A stretch of 21,088 bases of DNA, from the NCBI GenBank assembly GCA_041691815.1, contig JBEPTZ010000075.1, positions 1-21,088 of the forward strand, written 5' to 3'. Both the position numbers and the translations under genes were made by a program. Shown here piece by piece: positions 1-8,554 of this stretch. Below the pieces are notes generated by a model. That model was not told the DNA's origin. It searched no databases and saw only the letters and a list, made by a program, of their open reading frames with translations. This DNA is from 70-18 sp041691815. GTDB taxonomy: Bacteria; Pseudomonadota; Alphaproteobacteria; Acetobacterales; Acetobacteraceae. The number at the start of each line of letters is the position of its first letter. The first letter of the stretch is position 1.

Positions 1-54
1 TGTTTCGTACAACTTTCCAAACGGCTGAGCAAGGTGGGTAAGCAGGAAAACTTT

Positions 55-894
55 TCATCCTTTGACGTGTACGGAGGAGGCAACATGCTCTCCCGCGGTG
101 ACAATCACCGCCTTCGTCGCCCCCTCTACCGGCCCTGAGCCGAATCGATCTCGGATGATCCGCTCCACCTTGTCCGTCGCCTCGTCGAGCCGGGTCGGGT
201 CCACCGCTTCGATCGCGGCTCGTATCATCGATCCCTGGACGGCGACGATGGCGGCATCCCGCGCTGACGGCGCGCGGGACGGCTGTGAAGCCCGTTCAAC
301 CACAACCGCGCCGAAACCAGCGTCCGCCAGGTCCGCACGGATTATGCCTTCGTCATGATACCCTGGCGGGACGAGCGACAGCGGTTCGCGGTCCAGCATC
401 GCCCCGGCCACCTTCGCGCCGATCGAGGTGAAGTGGTCAGGCATCGCCCCATAGTCATCCCAGGCAGTGAACAGCAACCTCCCGCCATGCCGCAACACGC
501 GTGCCGCTTCCCGGAAAGCCGTCCGCTTGTTCGGGAAGAACATCACACCGAATTGGCAAACGATCAGATCGAAGCTTGCTCCCGGGAATGGCAGCTTCAT
601 CGCATCGGCGACCTGCCAGCTAACGCCATCGAGGTCGGGCTTGGTTCGCGCGCGATCAATCATCGCCTGGTTGAGGTCTGTGGCGGTGATCCTCACGCCC
701 GATGGCAAAGCTCGCACCAATTCCCGGGTCACGGCACCGGTGCCGGCCGCGGTCTCCAGCACGTCGCCCGGCGCCAGAGCCTTCGCACGGTCAGCTACCA
801 TCCCGGCGTAATGGGTGAAGATCATCGGCACCAGGTAGTGATCATAATACTCCGGGTACGGCCCGCCGAACGGATTTGCCTTGTTGTCCGCCAT
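55..894 (-). CDS. Class I SAM-dependent methyltransferase (UbiE/Methyltransf_11-like)
   Basis: A 279-residue cytosolic protein with a seven-strand Rossmann methyltransferase core. The SAM-binding motif I is VLETAAGTGAV at about residues 45-55. The acidic residue that binds the SAM ribose is in ATDLNQAMI (about 71-79). The post-II region is VADAMKLPFPGASFDLIV, followed by FGVMFFPNK and then RVLRHGGRLLFTAW, as in ubiquinone/menaquinone-type C-methyltransferases. The open frame extends 106 codons further upstream. The ATG at 894 is preferred because a strong GGGGGAG ribosome site lies just before it and the protein then begins at the usual point before motif I. The substrate cannot be read from the sequence. 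It stands alone, divergent from the sugar cluster, so no pathway is suggested. The fold assignment is secure; the specific role is unknown. Confidence 0.85.
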   Translation of the reverse strand: MADNKANPFGGPYPEYYDHYLVPMIFTHYAGMVADRAKALAPGDVLETAAGTGAVTRELVRALPSGVRITATDLNQAMIDRARTKPDLDGVSWQVADAMKLPFPGASFDLIVCQFGVMFFPNKRTAFREAARVLRHGGRLLFTAWDDYGAMPDHFTSIGAKVAGAMLDREPLSLVPPGYHDEGIIRADLADAGFGAVVVERASQPSRAPSARDAAIVAVQGSMIRAAIEAVDPTRLDEATDKVERIIRDRFGSGPVEGATKAVIVTAGEHVASSVHVKG

Positions 895-1250
895 GTCACT
901 CTCCCCCGAGCGGCCATTGGCTGGCCGAGTTCCCCGCACGGCCGCGGCACCACGACTTCGCGTGTTGTTCAAAGGCCGCTCCGGGACGCTAGCAGGGATG
1001 CGCCCAGGTGCATAGTTCTTGCTATATGACAACATTCTGTTCCGCCCGTTCCGTTGATCCACGATTCGCCGCGCCCCGACAACATGAGCAGGGCCGCACG
1101 CTCTACCTGACCGTCGTGGGCTCCCGACCGCGGCGGATTTCGGCCCAGCATCAGGCCATTGCTTGCGACTCTCGGGGCAGCTTGTCGCCAGTCCCGCTTG
1201 ACACCGATTCACACAAAGCTAGCCTTCAGCAACTGCAGGGAGAACCGCCG
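895..1250. other. Divergent intergenic region
   Basis: About 355 bases separate the methyltransferase start from the membrane-protein start. Open frames here are antisense or upstream extensions of the flanking genes and show no family signature. The right end holds the ribosome site AGGGAGAA before the ATG at 1251 and a plausible promoter, listed separately. No convincing promoter was found for the minus-strand gene. Confidence 0.5.
1198..1225 (+). promoter_or_regulatory. Candidate sigma-70 promoter for the sugar operon
   Basis: A perfect TTGACA (1198-1203) is followed after 16 bases by TAGCCT (1220-1225), which keeps the TA...T frame of a -10 box. Transcription would start near 1232, about 20 bases before the ATG at 1251. 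The match is by eye only, and the -10 element is weak. Confidence 0.4.
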
Positions 1251-1799
1251 ATGCGCCCCACCTCGCCGGCCACAACAGACGTTGTCGCCGCGATCGGTCT
1301 CGCCATCGGTGGCGCCCTGGGCCTCGCCGGCACCTTCGTCGCGAGCGCCGAACTCCGCGAATCGCTCTGGCTGATCGATGGCGTCGGCATTGTCGTTGCG
1401 ACGACGTTGCTGACAATGAAATTCATCCGCCTGGGCAATGACTGCATCGCCGCCGGATTCCTCACCTTCACCGCCGGCGAAACCCTGCTGCTGGCCGGCA
1501 ACGCCGCCGGCCTGCAAGCCAGCATCCCCTCCTACACCGGCGGCATCGCCCTCTGGTCGGCCGCCCTCATCATGATCAGCGCGCCGAAAACCTTCGCCCC
1601 GTGGATGCGCCTGACCGCGATCGTGGCAGCCGTGTTGTTCATGGTTTCCGCCTTCCGCATCATCTGCGGCGCGCCGCTAACCCCCATCTCCGCGCCGCTG
1701 CCGGCACTCGGCTATCCGTTCCTCGTACTCACCTTCGCCGGCTGGATCTGGACCCTGCTGCAACCCAACCAATTCGCAACGAAGTCCCCCCCGCGTTGA
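1251..1799 (+). CDS. Small polytopic membrane protein, function unknown
   Basis: A 182-residue very hydrophobic protein with about six predicted membrane helices: roughly residues 10-31, 41-58, 66-85, 93-110, 117-136 and 150-168. Acidic or catalytic motifs were not seen. The ATG at 1251 is preceded by AGGGAGAA at good spacing. Upstream in-frame ATGs exist from 1008, but they have no membrane or family signature. The stop codon at 1797-1799 overlaps the probable TTG start of the CDP-glucose dehydratase, so the two genes should be translationally coupled. It could be an accessory membrane protein of the sugar cassette or an unrelated first gene of the operon. I do not recognise the family. Confidence 0.7.
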   Translation: MRPTSPATTDVVAAIGLAIGGALGLAGTFVASAELRESLWLIDGVGIVVATTLLTMKFIRLGNDCIAAGFLTFTAGETLLLAGNAAGLQASIPSYTGGIALWSAALIMISAPKTFAPWMRLTAIVAAVLFMVSAFRIICGAPLTPISAPLPALGYPFLVLTFAGWIWTLLQPNQFATKSPPR

Positions 1800-2809
1800 A
1801 ACCCTCGCCCTCCTTCTGGCGCGGCCGGCGCGTGTTGATCACCGGCCACACCGGCTTCAAGGGCGCCTGGCTGGCGCTGCTGCTGACCCGCCTGGGTGCC
1901 AGGGTCAGCGGCATCGCGCTGCCGGCCGCCGAGGGTCCCGGCCTGTTCAAAATACTTCAACGTCGAATGATGATGACTCATCACCATCTCGACATATGCG
2001 ACCCGAAACTGGCCGCCCTGATGCGTGCCGAGCGCCCGGATATCGTCTTTCACCTCGCCGCTCAGGCCCTGGTGCCGGTCGGTTTTACCGCCCCCGAAGC
2101 CACTTTCAGCACCAATCTGGGCGGTTCCATCGCCGTTTTGCAGGCCTTGAGGGGCCAGAATATCTCCGCCGCAGTGCTGGTCACCACCGACAAGGTCTAC
2201 CGCAACGACGGCACCGGCCGCCGCTTCCGCGAGGACGACCCACTCGGCGGCGACGACCCGTACAGCGCCTCCAAGGCCGCCGCCGAGTTGGCAATCTCAT
2301 GTTATCGCTCAAGTTTCCCCGACGAACTGCCCCCGCTCGGCGCCGCCCGCGCCGGCAACGTGATCGGCGGCGGCGATTTTTCTCCCTCCCGCCTGCTTCC
2401 CGACATCGTCCGCGCGCTGGCCGGCGCCGACCTTGTCATCCGCAACCCCGATTCCACCCGCCCCTGGCAGCATGTGCTCGACGTTCTGGTCGGCTACCTG
2501 CTCTACGCTGAGCATCTTGCCGCCGGCAATCGATTGGATTCACTCAATTTCGGCCCGCAGGACGGCGACGGCACCACCGTCCGCGCGCTGATCGCCGCAT
2601 TCGACCCGAACCTGCCCTGGCGCCACACCCCAAGCCCGCACAAGGAAGCCTCGACCCTCGCCCTGGATTCCAGCCTCGCGCGAAAAACCCTTTCCTGGCA
2701 ACCTGTTATGAACCACATCACCGCCACCGCCACCTGGTACAGCGCCTGGCGACGCGGCGAGGACATGGTGGCATTCAGCGAAAACCAGGTCGAGCAGGCC
2801 CTGGCATGA
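1796..2809 (+). CDS. rfbG: CDP-glucose 4,6-dehydratase
   Basis: A 337-residue extended short-chain dehydrogenase. It converts CDP-glucose to CDP-4-keto-6-deoxyglucose, the entry point to CDP-linked deoxysugars. The NAD-binding GHTGFKG is at residues 17-23. The active-site TDK is at 131-133, and the catalytic Y156-SAS-K160 lies in DPLGGDDPYSASK. AGNVIGGGD (about 186-194) and RPWQHVLDVLVGYL are signatures of the CDP-glucose branch rather than of RmlB. The TTG at 1796 is chosen because it places FWRGRRVLITGHTG at the family's usual N-terminal distance; its ribosome site is poor, consistent with coupling to the upstream gene. One oddity is LVPVGF, where relatives known to me usually have LVRRSY after HLAAQ. 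The stop overlaps the next ATG by four bases. The symbol is by family; ddhB is an equivalent name. Confidence 0.88.
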   Translation: MKPSPSFWRGRRVLITGHTGFKGAWLALLLTRLGARVSGIALPAAEGPGLFKILQRRMMMTHHHLDICDPKLAALMRAERPDIVFHLAAQALVPVGFTAPEATFSTNLGGSIAVLQALRGQNISAAVLVTTDKVYRNDGTGRRFREDDPLGGDDPYSASKAAAELAISCYRSSFPDELPPLGAARAGNVIGGGDFSPSRLLPDIVRALAGADLVIRNPDSTRPWQHVLDVLVGYLLYAEHLAAGNRLDSLNFGPQDGDGTTVRALIAAFDPNLPWRHTPSPHKEASTLALDSSLARKTLSWQPVMNHITATATWYSAWRRGEDMVAFSENQVEQALA

Positions 2810-4029
2810 CCCAATCCCGCCAGATCACCGCCTGTCGCTTCTGCAACGGTTCGCTATCGATCCCGTTCTGCGACCTCGGCGCGACGCCGCTGGCCAACTC
2901 CTATGTCGATCCGGCCCACGCCGACACCCCCGATCCGGTGTTCCCGCTGAATGCCATGGTCTGCGAATCCTGCCATCTGGTGCAGCTCGACCATATCGTC
3001 GATGCAGCCGCGATCTTCTCCGACTATGCATATTTTTCATCGTTTTCAACCGGTTGGATGGAACACGCGCGGCACTTCGCCGCCGAGGCGACCGCACGGT
3101 TCGGATTGAACGCCGGCAGCTTCGTGGTCGAGATCGCGTCCAATGACGGCTACCTGTTGCGCAATTTCGTCGCCGCCGGCATCCCCTGCCTCGGCGTCGA
3201 ACCAGCCGGCAACGTGGCGGCAGCGGCGGAGCAGGCCGGCGTGCCGACCCGGGTAGCGTTCTTCGGTGCCGCCGAGGCCCGCGCCATCGTCGCCGAACGC
3301 GGCCACGCCGACCTGGTGATCGCCAACAACGTGCTGGCACATGTGCCTGATATCAATGACTTCACCGCCGGTCTGGCGATTCTCGCCGGACCGAACGGCC
3401 GCGTTTCGATCGAGGCGCCGCACCTGCTGGCGCTGGTCGCGCAGGTGCAGTTCGACACCATCTACCATGAGCATTACGCCTACTGGTCGCTGCACGCGAT
3501 GCGGCAAGTGCTTGCAACCCATGGACTTTTGCTGCGCGACGTGGCGCTGCTGCCGACCCACGGCACCAGCCTGCGGGTGCTGGCCGGCGCGCCGGGCAGT
3601 TGGGCACGCTCCGACCTCGCGGCGGTCAGCGAAGCCGAGGCGGAGGCCGGGGTGGCCACGGCGGCATTCTATGCCGGCTTCGCGCCCCGGGTCAGCGCGG
3701 TGCTGGACGGATTCCGCAGGCATATCAACGGCAAACGCATCGCCGCCTATGGCGCCGCGGCCAAGGGCAACACCTTCCTCAACGCCGCCGGGGTGACCCA
3801 TCGCGACATCATGATGGTGGCCGACCGCAACCCCGCCAAGCAGGGCCGCCTGCTGCCCGGCAGCCGCATCCCGATCGTCTCGCCCGAGGCGCTGATCGCC
3901 GCCCGGCCGGAGGAGGTGGTGATCCTGCCGTGGAACCTTGCCGCAGAAATCGCCAATGAACTCAAACCGTTATCGGATGCGGGCAGCAAACTGCTGGTGG
4001 CGGTGCCGCGCCTGCGGCGGATCGCATGA
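2806..4029 (+). CDS. NDP-sugar C-methyltransferase (TylC3/TcaB9-type, zinc-motif)
   Basis: A 407-residue three-part methyltransferase. The N-terminal zinc-binding module has C10-x2-C13 and C53-x2-C56. The central SAM domain has VVEIASNDGYLL (about 107-118), then NNVLAHVPDINDF (about 174-186). The YHEHYAYWS box (220-228) carries E222 and H223, matching the residues implicated in C3 deprotonation in TcaB9-type enzymes. The C-terminal domain begins around GKRIAAYGAAAKGNTFLNAAGV. Such enzymes transfer a methyl group from SAM to the carbon next to the 4-ketone of an NDP-4-keto-deoxyhexose, usually C3. Placed directly after CDP-glucose dehydratase with an ATGA overlap, it probably acts on CDP-4-keto-6-deoxyglucose or a derivative. 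The carbon methylated is inferred from the family. Confidence 0.88.
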   Translation: MTQSRQITACRFCNGSLSIPFCDLGATPLANSYVDPAHADTPDPVFPLNAMVCESCHLVQLDHIVDAAAIFSDYAYFSSFSTGWMEHARHFAAEATARFGLNAGSFVVEIASNDGYLLRNFVAAGIPCLGVEPAGNVAAAAEQAGVPTRVAFFGAAEARAIVAERGHADLVIANNVLAHVPDINDFTAGLAILAGPNGRVSIEAPHLLALVAQVQFDTIYHEHYAYWSLHAMRQVLATHGLLLRDVALLPTHGTSLRVLAGAPGSWARSDLAAVSEAEAEAGVATAAFYAGFAPRVSAVLDGFRRHINGKRIAAYGAAAKGNTFLNAAGVTHRDIMMVADRNPAKQGRLLPGSRIPIVSPEALIAARPEEVVILPWNLAAEIANELKPLSDAGSKLLVAVPRLRRIA

Positions 4030-4550
4030 TCTTCGAGGCGACCCCGCTGGCCGGGCTGCTGGTGGTGCGCGCCACACCGTCCGGCGACGCGCGCGGCGAC
4101 TTCGCGCGGCTGTGGTGCGGGCAGGAATTCCGTGCCGCCGGGCTGGATTTCGCGCCGGTGCAGATGAGCCTGTCGCGCAACCCGACCCGCCACACGCTGC
4201 GCGGCATGCACTGGCAGGCGGCGCCGCACGGCGAGACCAAGCTGGTGCGGGTGCAACGCGGCCTGGTGTTCGACGTGGCGGTGGATTTGCGATTGGACTC
4301 AAACACTTACCTGCGCTGGTTCGGCCTGCAACTGGATGCCGCCGGGTTGCTGGCGCTGCTGATTCCGCCCGGCTTCGCGCATGGCTTCCTGACCCTGAGC
4401 GACGACGCGGAGGTGCTGTATCTGATCGACACGCCCTATGTGCCCGAGGCAGCGCACGGCTTTCGCTACGACGATCCGGCGATCGGTATCTCCTGGCCCA
4501 CCGCGCCGGCGGTGATCGGCGAGCGGGACCGGCGATGGCCGGCGCTGTAG
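4026..4550 (+). CDS. RmlC-like NDP-4-keto-6-deoxysugar 3,5-epimerase
   Basis: A 174-residue cupin of the dTDP-4-dehydrorhamnose 3,5-epimerase family, near the usual length of about 180. Visible active-site equivalents are R23 in DARGDF, R59 and catalytic H62 in LRGMHWQ, K72 in GETKLVRV, H119 in IPPGFAHGF and the aromatic Y132. The C-terminal YDDPAIGISWP is typical. It should epimerise C3 and/or C5 of the 4-keto sugar made upstream. With a C-methylated substrate it may act at one position only, which would make it a 5- or 3-epimerase. The start overlaps the methyltransferase stop in an ATGA. The substrate nucleotide is inferred from its neighbour, since the family itself is most often dTDP-linked. 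Confidence 0.87.
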   Translation: MIFEATPLAGLLVVRATPSGDARGDFARLWCGQEFRAAGLDFAPVQMSLSRNPTRHTLRGMHWQAAPHGETKLVRVQRGLVFDVAVDLRLDSNTYLRWFGLQLDAAGLLALLIPPGFAHGFLTLSDDAEVLYLIDTPYVPEAAHGFRYDDPAIGISWPTAPAVIGERDRRWPAL

Positions 4551-5344
4551 TTCTGGTCACCGGCGCTAGCGGTTTCGTCGGGCGGCAGACGTTCAAACCA
4601 CTGGAATCGCTCGGTTTTAAGGTGATCGCGCCATCGCCCCACGAATGTGATCTGCTCGACCCGGCGCAGATGCGCGCCCTGCTCGACGCCACCCGCCCCA
4701 GCCACGTCCTGCATTGCGCCTGGGAGGTCACCCATGGCCGGTTCTGGACCGCGCCGGAAAATCTCGACTGGGTCGCGGCGACGCTGGGGTTGGCCCGCCA
4801 CGCCGCCAGGGTCGGGGTGCGGCGTTTCGTCGGCATCGGCAGTTGCGCCGAGTATGACTGGTCCGATGGCGGTGCCGCCGACCGGGCCGAAGGCGATGCC
4901 GCGCTGCCGGACACGCTGTACGGCAAAGCCAAGCTGACAACGGCAACTTTGCTCGATGCGTTCTGCGCCGAGGCCGGCATCGGCTTCGCCTGGGCGCGGC
5001 TGTTTCATCTGTTCGGGCCGGGCGAGCACCCGGCCCGCTTCGTGCCGTCGCTCACCCGGCCGCTGGCCGAGGGCAAGCCGGCGCTGGTGCGCCACGGCGC
5101 GCTGGTGCGGGACATGATGCCGGTGGAAGAGGCCGGCGCGGCGCTGGCAGCACTGGTCGCCAGCGAGGTCGCCGGGGTGGTGAATATCGCGTCCGGTCAG
5201 GGGGTTACGCTCGGGGACTTCGCGCGCCGGCTGGCCGGCAACGCCAAGCTGCTGACGGTGCAGAACCTGCCGGCGCCGGGCCAGCCGGCGCGGATGGTGG
5301 CCGATATCAGCCGGTTGCGGGCCCTGCTGTCAGACGAAGCGTAG
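4535..5344 (+). CDS. NAD(P)-dependent NDP-sugar epimerase/4-ketoreductase
   Basis: A 269-residue extended SDR. The nucleotide-binding GASGFVG is at residues 10-16. The catalytic triad is S103 (in IGSCAEYDWS), Y129 and K133 (YGKAK). FHLFGPGEHPARFVPSL and the later VNIASGQGVTLGDFA are typical of sugar-nucleotide reductases. It most likely reduces the 4-keto group to finish the activated deoxysugar. The ATG at 4535 lies inside the end of the epimerase gene (16-base overlap). The frame is open far upstream, but only this start puts the Rossmann motif at the N-terminus. The 3' end overlaps the converging flavoprotein gene by 15 bases. The stereochemistry of the product cannot be deduced. Confidence 0.85.
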   Translation: MAGAVVLVTGASGFVGRQTFKPLESLGFKVIAPSPHECDLLDPAQMRALLDATRPSHVLHCAWEVTHGRFWTAPENLDWVAATLGLARHAARVGVRRFVGIGSCAEYDWSDGGAADRAEGDAALPDTLYGKAKLTTATLLDAFCAEAGIGFAWARLFHLFGPGEHPARFVPSLTRPLAEGKPALVRHGALVRDMMPVEEAGAALAALVASEVAGVVNIASGQGVTLGDFARRLAGNAKLLTVQNLPAPGQPARMVADISRLRALLSDEA

Positions 5345-6481
5345 CGACGCCTCCAGGCCGAGCAGATGCTGGCCCACGGTCTCGAAATGGCTGCTGCGGG
5401 CCTGCACCTGCTGCGTCACGCTGTGCATGTCGCGGAACCGCCGCTCGAACGGGCCGGACTGGAAGATCGCCGTGGCCCCGGCCTCCTGCCAGCACATATC
5501 CACCACCTCGCGCGCCTGCTGGGTGGCATAGGTGCTGGCCAGCCGGATGCTCATGCGGCGATCCAAATCCAGCGCGCCACCGGCCACCACATGCTCCCAG
5601 GCCTCGTCCAGCGTGGTCAGCAGCAGGGTGCGGGCGGCGCGCAGTTTGGCTTCGGCCAGTGCAACATCGCGATGCAGCAGCGGGCTGTCGCGCAGCGCGC
5701 GGCTGGAATTGCCGGGGGTCTTGCGCTGGGCGAGATCGAGGAACGCCGTCAGCATCGCCCGCGCGATGCCGAGCGCAATGCCGGCGAAGCCCGAGGCGTA
5801 GGCGTGCGTGGTGCTGAACTGATACAGCGTGCCGTGCTGCCGCCGCAGTTCCGGCATATCGCGGCGCACCACCAATGCCGTGGGCACGAACAGATCCTGC
5901 ACCGCATAGGTGTCGCTGCCGGTGCCGCGCAGGCCCAGCACCTGCCAGGCATCGGTGAGGCTGACCTGCGCCGCCGGCATCAGCATGGTCCATTCCAGCG
6001 GCGGCCCCTCCGGCTGCACCAGCTTGCAATGGCCGCCGAACCAGGTGGCATGCCGGCCGCCGCTGGCGAAATTCCAATGGCCGTTGACGCGAAACCCGCC
6101 TGCCACCGGCTCGGCCCGCGCATCCGGCCCGGCCTGGCCCCAGGCCAGCACCGCCCGCCGGTCGCCCCAGACCAGGCGTGCCGCCTCCGGGGTCAGATAG
6201 GCCGCGGCCATCGAGCAGCCGGCGGCCTGGCCGATGCACCAGGCGGTGGAGGCATCGGCGGCGGCGATGGTCTCCAGCACCTGCACCTGCTCGGACAACC
6301 TGGCCTCGTCGCCGCCGAACGCGCGCGGCAGCAGGGTGCGGAAGATCTGGGCGTCGTGCAGCGCATCGAGCAGATCGGGCGGCAGCTCGCGGGCTGCCTC
6401 GATCCGCTCGGCGGCTGCGGCCACCAGGGTCGCCACTGCCTTGGCCCTGGCGAGCGGGGTCGTTTTCGTTGCCTGATCCAT
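5330..6481 (-). CDS. Acyl-CoA-dehydrogenase-fold flavoprotein (group D monooxygenase-like)
   Basis: A 383-residue protein with the three-domain acyl-CoA dehydrogenase architecture: an N-terminal helical domain (about 10-105), a beta domain with NGHWNFASGGRHATWF and WQVLGLRGTGSDTY, and a C-terminal helical domain with FRDMHSVTQQVQARSSHFETVGQHLLG. This C-terminal half resembles the DszC/HsaA/SfnB branch (Acyl-CoA_dh_2), whose members hydroxylate or desulfurise small molecules using reduced flavin. No acyl-CoA dehydrogenase catalytic glutamate was identified. The start at 6481 has a GGGGGAAA ribosome site. It is the last gene of the minus-strand transporter run but is separated from the ATPase gene by a 133-base gap with a hairpin, so cotranscription is uncertain. 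Its substrate may be cargo of the importer. No flavin reductase gene is nearby. Confidence 0.8.
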   Translation of the reverse strand: MDQATKTTPLARAKAVATLVAAAAERIEAARELPPDLLDALHDAQIFRTLLPRAFGGDEARLSEQVQVLETIAAADASTAWCIGQAAGCSMAAAYLTPEAARLVWGDRRAVLAWGQAGPDARAEPVAGGFRVNGHWNFASGGRHATWFGGHCKLVQPEGPPLEWTMLMPAAQVSLTDAWQVLGLRGTGSDTYAVQDLFVPTALVVRRDMPELRRQHGTLYQFSTTHAYASGFAGIALGIARAMLTAFLDLAQRKTPGNSSRALRDSPLLHRDVALAEAKLRAARTLLLTTLDEAWEHVVAGGALDLDRRMSIRLASTYATQQAREVVDMCWQEAGATAIFQSGPFERRFRDMHSVTQQVQARSSHFETVGQHLLGLEASLRFV

Positions 6482-6548
6482 GCGGTTTCCCCCGGCGACA
6501 GGCGAGTTTCGGCTTGCCTGGCGGAGGGGTCAAGGAAGGTAGCAAGGT

Positions 6549-6590
6549 CTTCTTTTTGTGAACAAAAAGAAGCAAAAAAACTTTTTATCC
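6549..6590. terminator. AT-rich inverted repeat, probable terminator or intergenic repeat
   Basis: An 11-base arm (6549-6559) is complementary to 6562-6572 with only two bases between, so the usable stem is about 9-10 pairs. It is followed by A7 and CTTTTT. A second, mutually exclusive pairing joins AAAAAG (6564-6569) with CTTTTT (6581-6586). The low GC stands out against the surrounding DNA. It lies between the last ATPase gene and the flavoprotein gene. On the minus strand a T-rich stretch precedes the stem rather than following it, so it is not a textbook intrinsic terminator. A related 21-base segment occurs at 40-60. Confidence 0.5.
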
Positions 6591-6614
6591 GCGGGCGTGG
6601 GGGGCGGTGGCGGT

Positions 6615-7567
<953 letters not shown>

Positions 7568-7571
<4 letters not shown>

Positions 7572-8554
7572 TGCACGCGCACGCAGGCCGCGGCATGCCC
7601 CTCGGCCACCGGGTACAGCGGCGGCACCGCCTCGGCGCAGCGCGGCTCGGCCAGCTTGCAGCGGGTGCGGAAGGCGCAGCCATCGGGCAGATGCGCCAGA
7701 TCGGGCACCGCGCCGGGAATCGGCGTCAGCTCCAGATCGGGCCGCAGCAGCGACGGGCGCGACGACAGCAGGCCCTGGGTATAGGGATGGCGCGGCTGCT
7801 GCAGCACCACCGCGGTCGGGCCGAATTCGACGATACGGCCGGCATACATCACCGCCACCTGGTCGCACATTTCGGCGACCACACCGAGATCGTGGCTGAT
7901 CAGCATCAGCGCGGTGCCGTGCTCGGTGCGCAGGGTGCGGATCAGGTCGAGGATCTGCGCCTGCACGGTGACGTCGAGTGCGGTGGTCGGCTCGTCGGCC
8001 ACCAGCAGGGCGGGGCTGAGGATCAGCGCGCAGGCGATCGCCACCCGCTGGCGCATGCCGCCGGATAATTCATGCGGAAAGCTGCGCAGCCGGCGTTCCG
8101 GCTGGGCGATGCCGACGCGATCGAGCATGGCGACCATCGCCCGGCGCACCTCGGCGCGACCCAGCGACGGGCGGTGCCAGCGGAACATTTCGGCAAGCTG
8201 GGCGCCGATCGTCCAGACCGGGTTCAGCGCCGTGGTGGGGTCTTGCAGGATGATGGCGATGCGCTCGCCGCGCAGGCGCCGCCAGTCGCGTTCGGGCAGG
8301 CCGGTCAGCGTGCGGCCCTCGAAGCGCAGCGTGCCGCCGGCGACCCGGCCCGGCGGCGGCACCAGGCCGAGCACCGCCAGCGCCAGCGTGGATTTGCCGC
8401 AGCCGCTCTCGCCGACCAAGCCGATGGTGCCGCCGCGTTGCAGCCGCAGCGACACCGCGCGCACTGCCGGCACCGGCGCGCCGCGCGTGGCGTATTCCAC
8501 CGTCAGGGCGTCGATTTCCAGCAGGGCGTCGATTTCCAGAGGGGCGGCGTTCAT
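7568..8554 (-). CDS. dppD: Dipeptide/oligopeptide ABC transporter ATPase, first subunit (DppD/OppD-type)
   Basis: A 328-residue ATPase. Walker A GESGCGKST is at residues 48-56, and the Q-loop is ILQDPTTALNP. The signature LSGGMRQRVA is at 163-172, Walker B LLVADEPT at 183-190, and the H-loop is in LISHDLGVV. The oligopeptide C-terminal domain has RHPYTQGLL and then CAFRTRCKLAEPRC, the cysteine cluster common in this family. The start at 8554 overlaps the permease stop as ATGA. Its N-terminus holds an exact six-residue duplication (LEIDAL twice, residues 6-17) from an 18-base tandem repeat, so the N-terminal strand is slightly longer than normal. It forms a heterodimer with the DppF-type subunit. 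Confidence 0.9.
8504..8539. repeat. Perfect 18-bp tandem duplication inside the DppD-type gene
   Basis: Bases 8504-8521 and 8522-8539 are identical (CAGGGCGTCGATTTCCAG). The repeat is in frame and duplicates the residues LEIDAL near the N-terminus of the ATPase. It looks like a recent slippage event that was tolerated because it adds whole codons ahead of the first core strand. Confidence 0.9.

Noticed and set aside
1008..1250. Upstream extension of the small membrane protein
   Set aside because: The added 81 residues lack any membrane or family feature, and the strong ribosome site lies just before the ATG at 1251.
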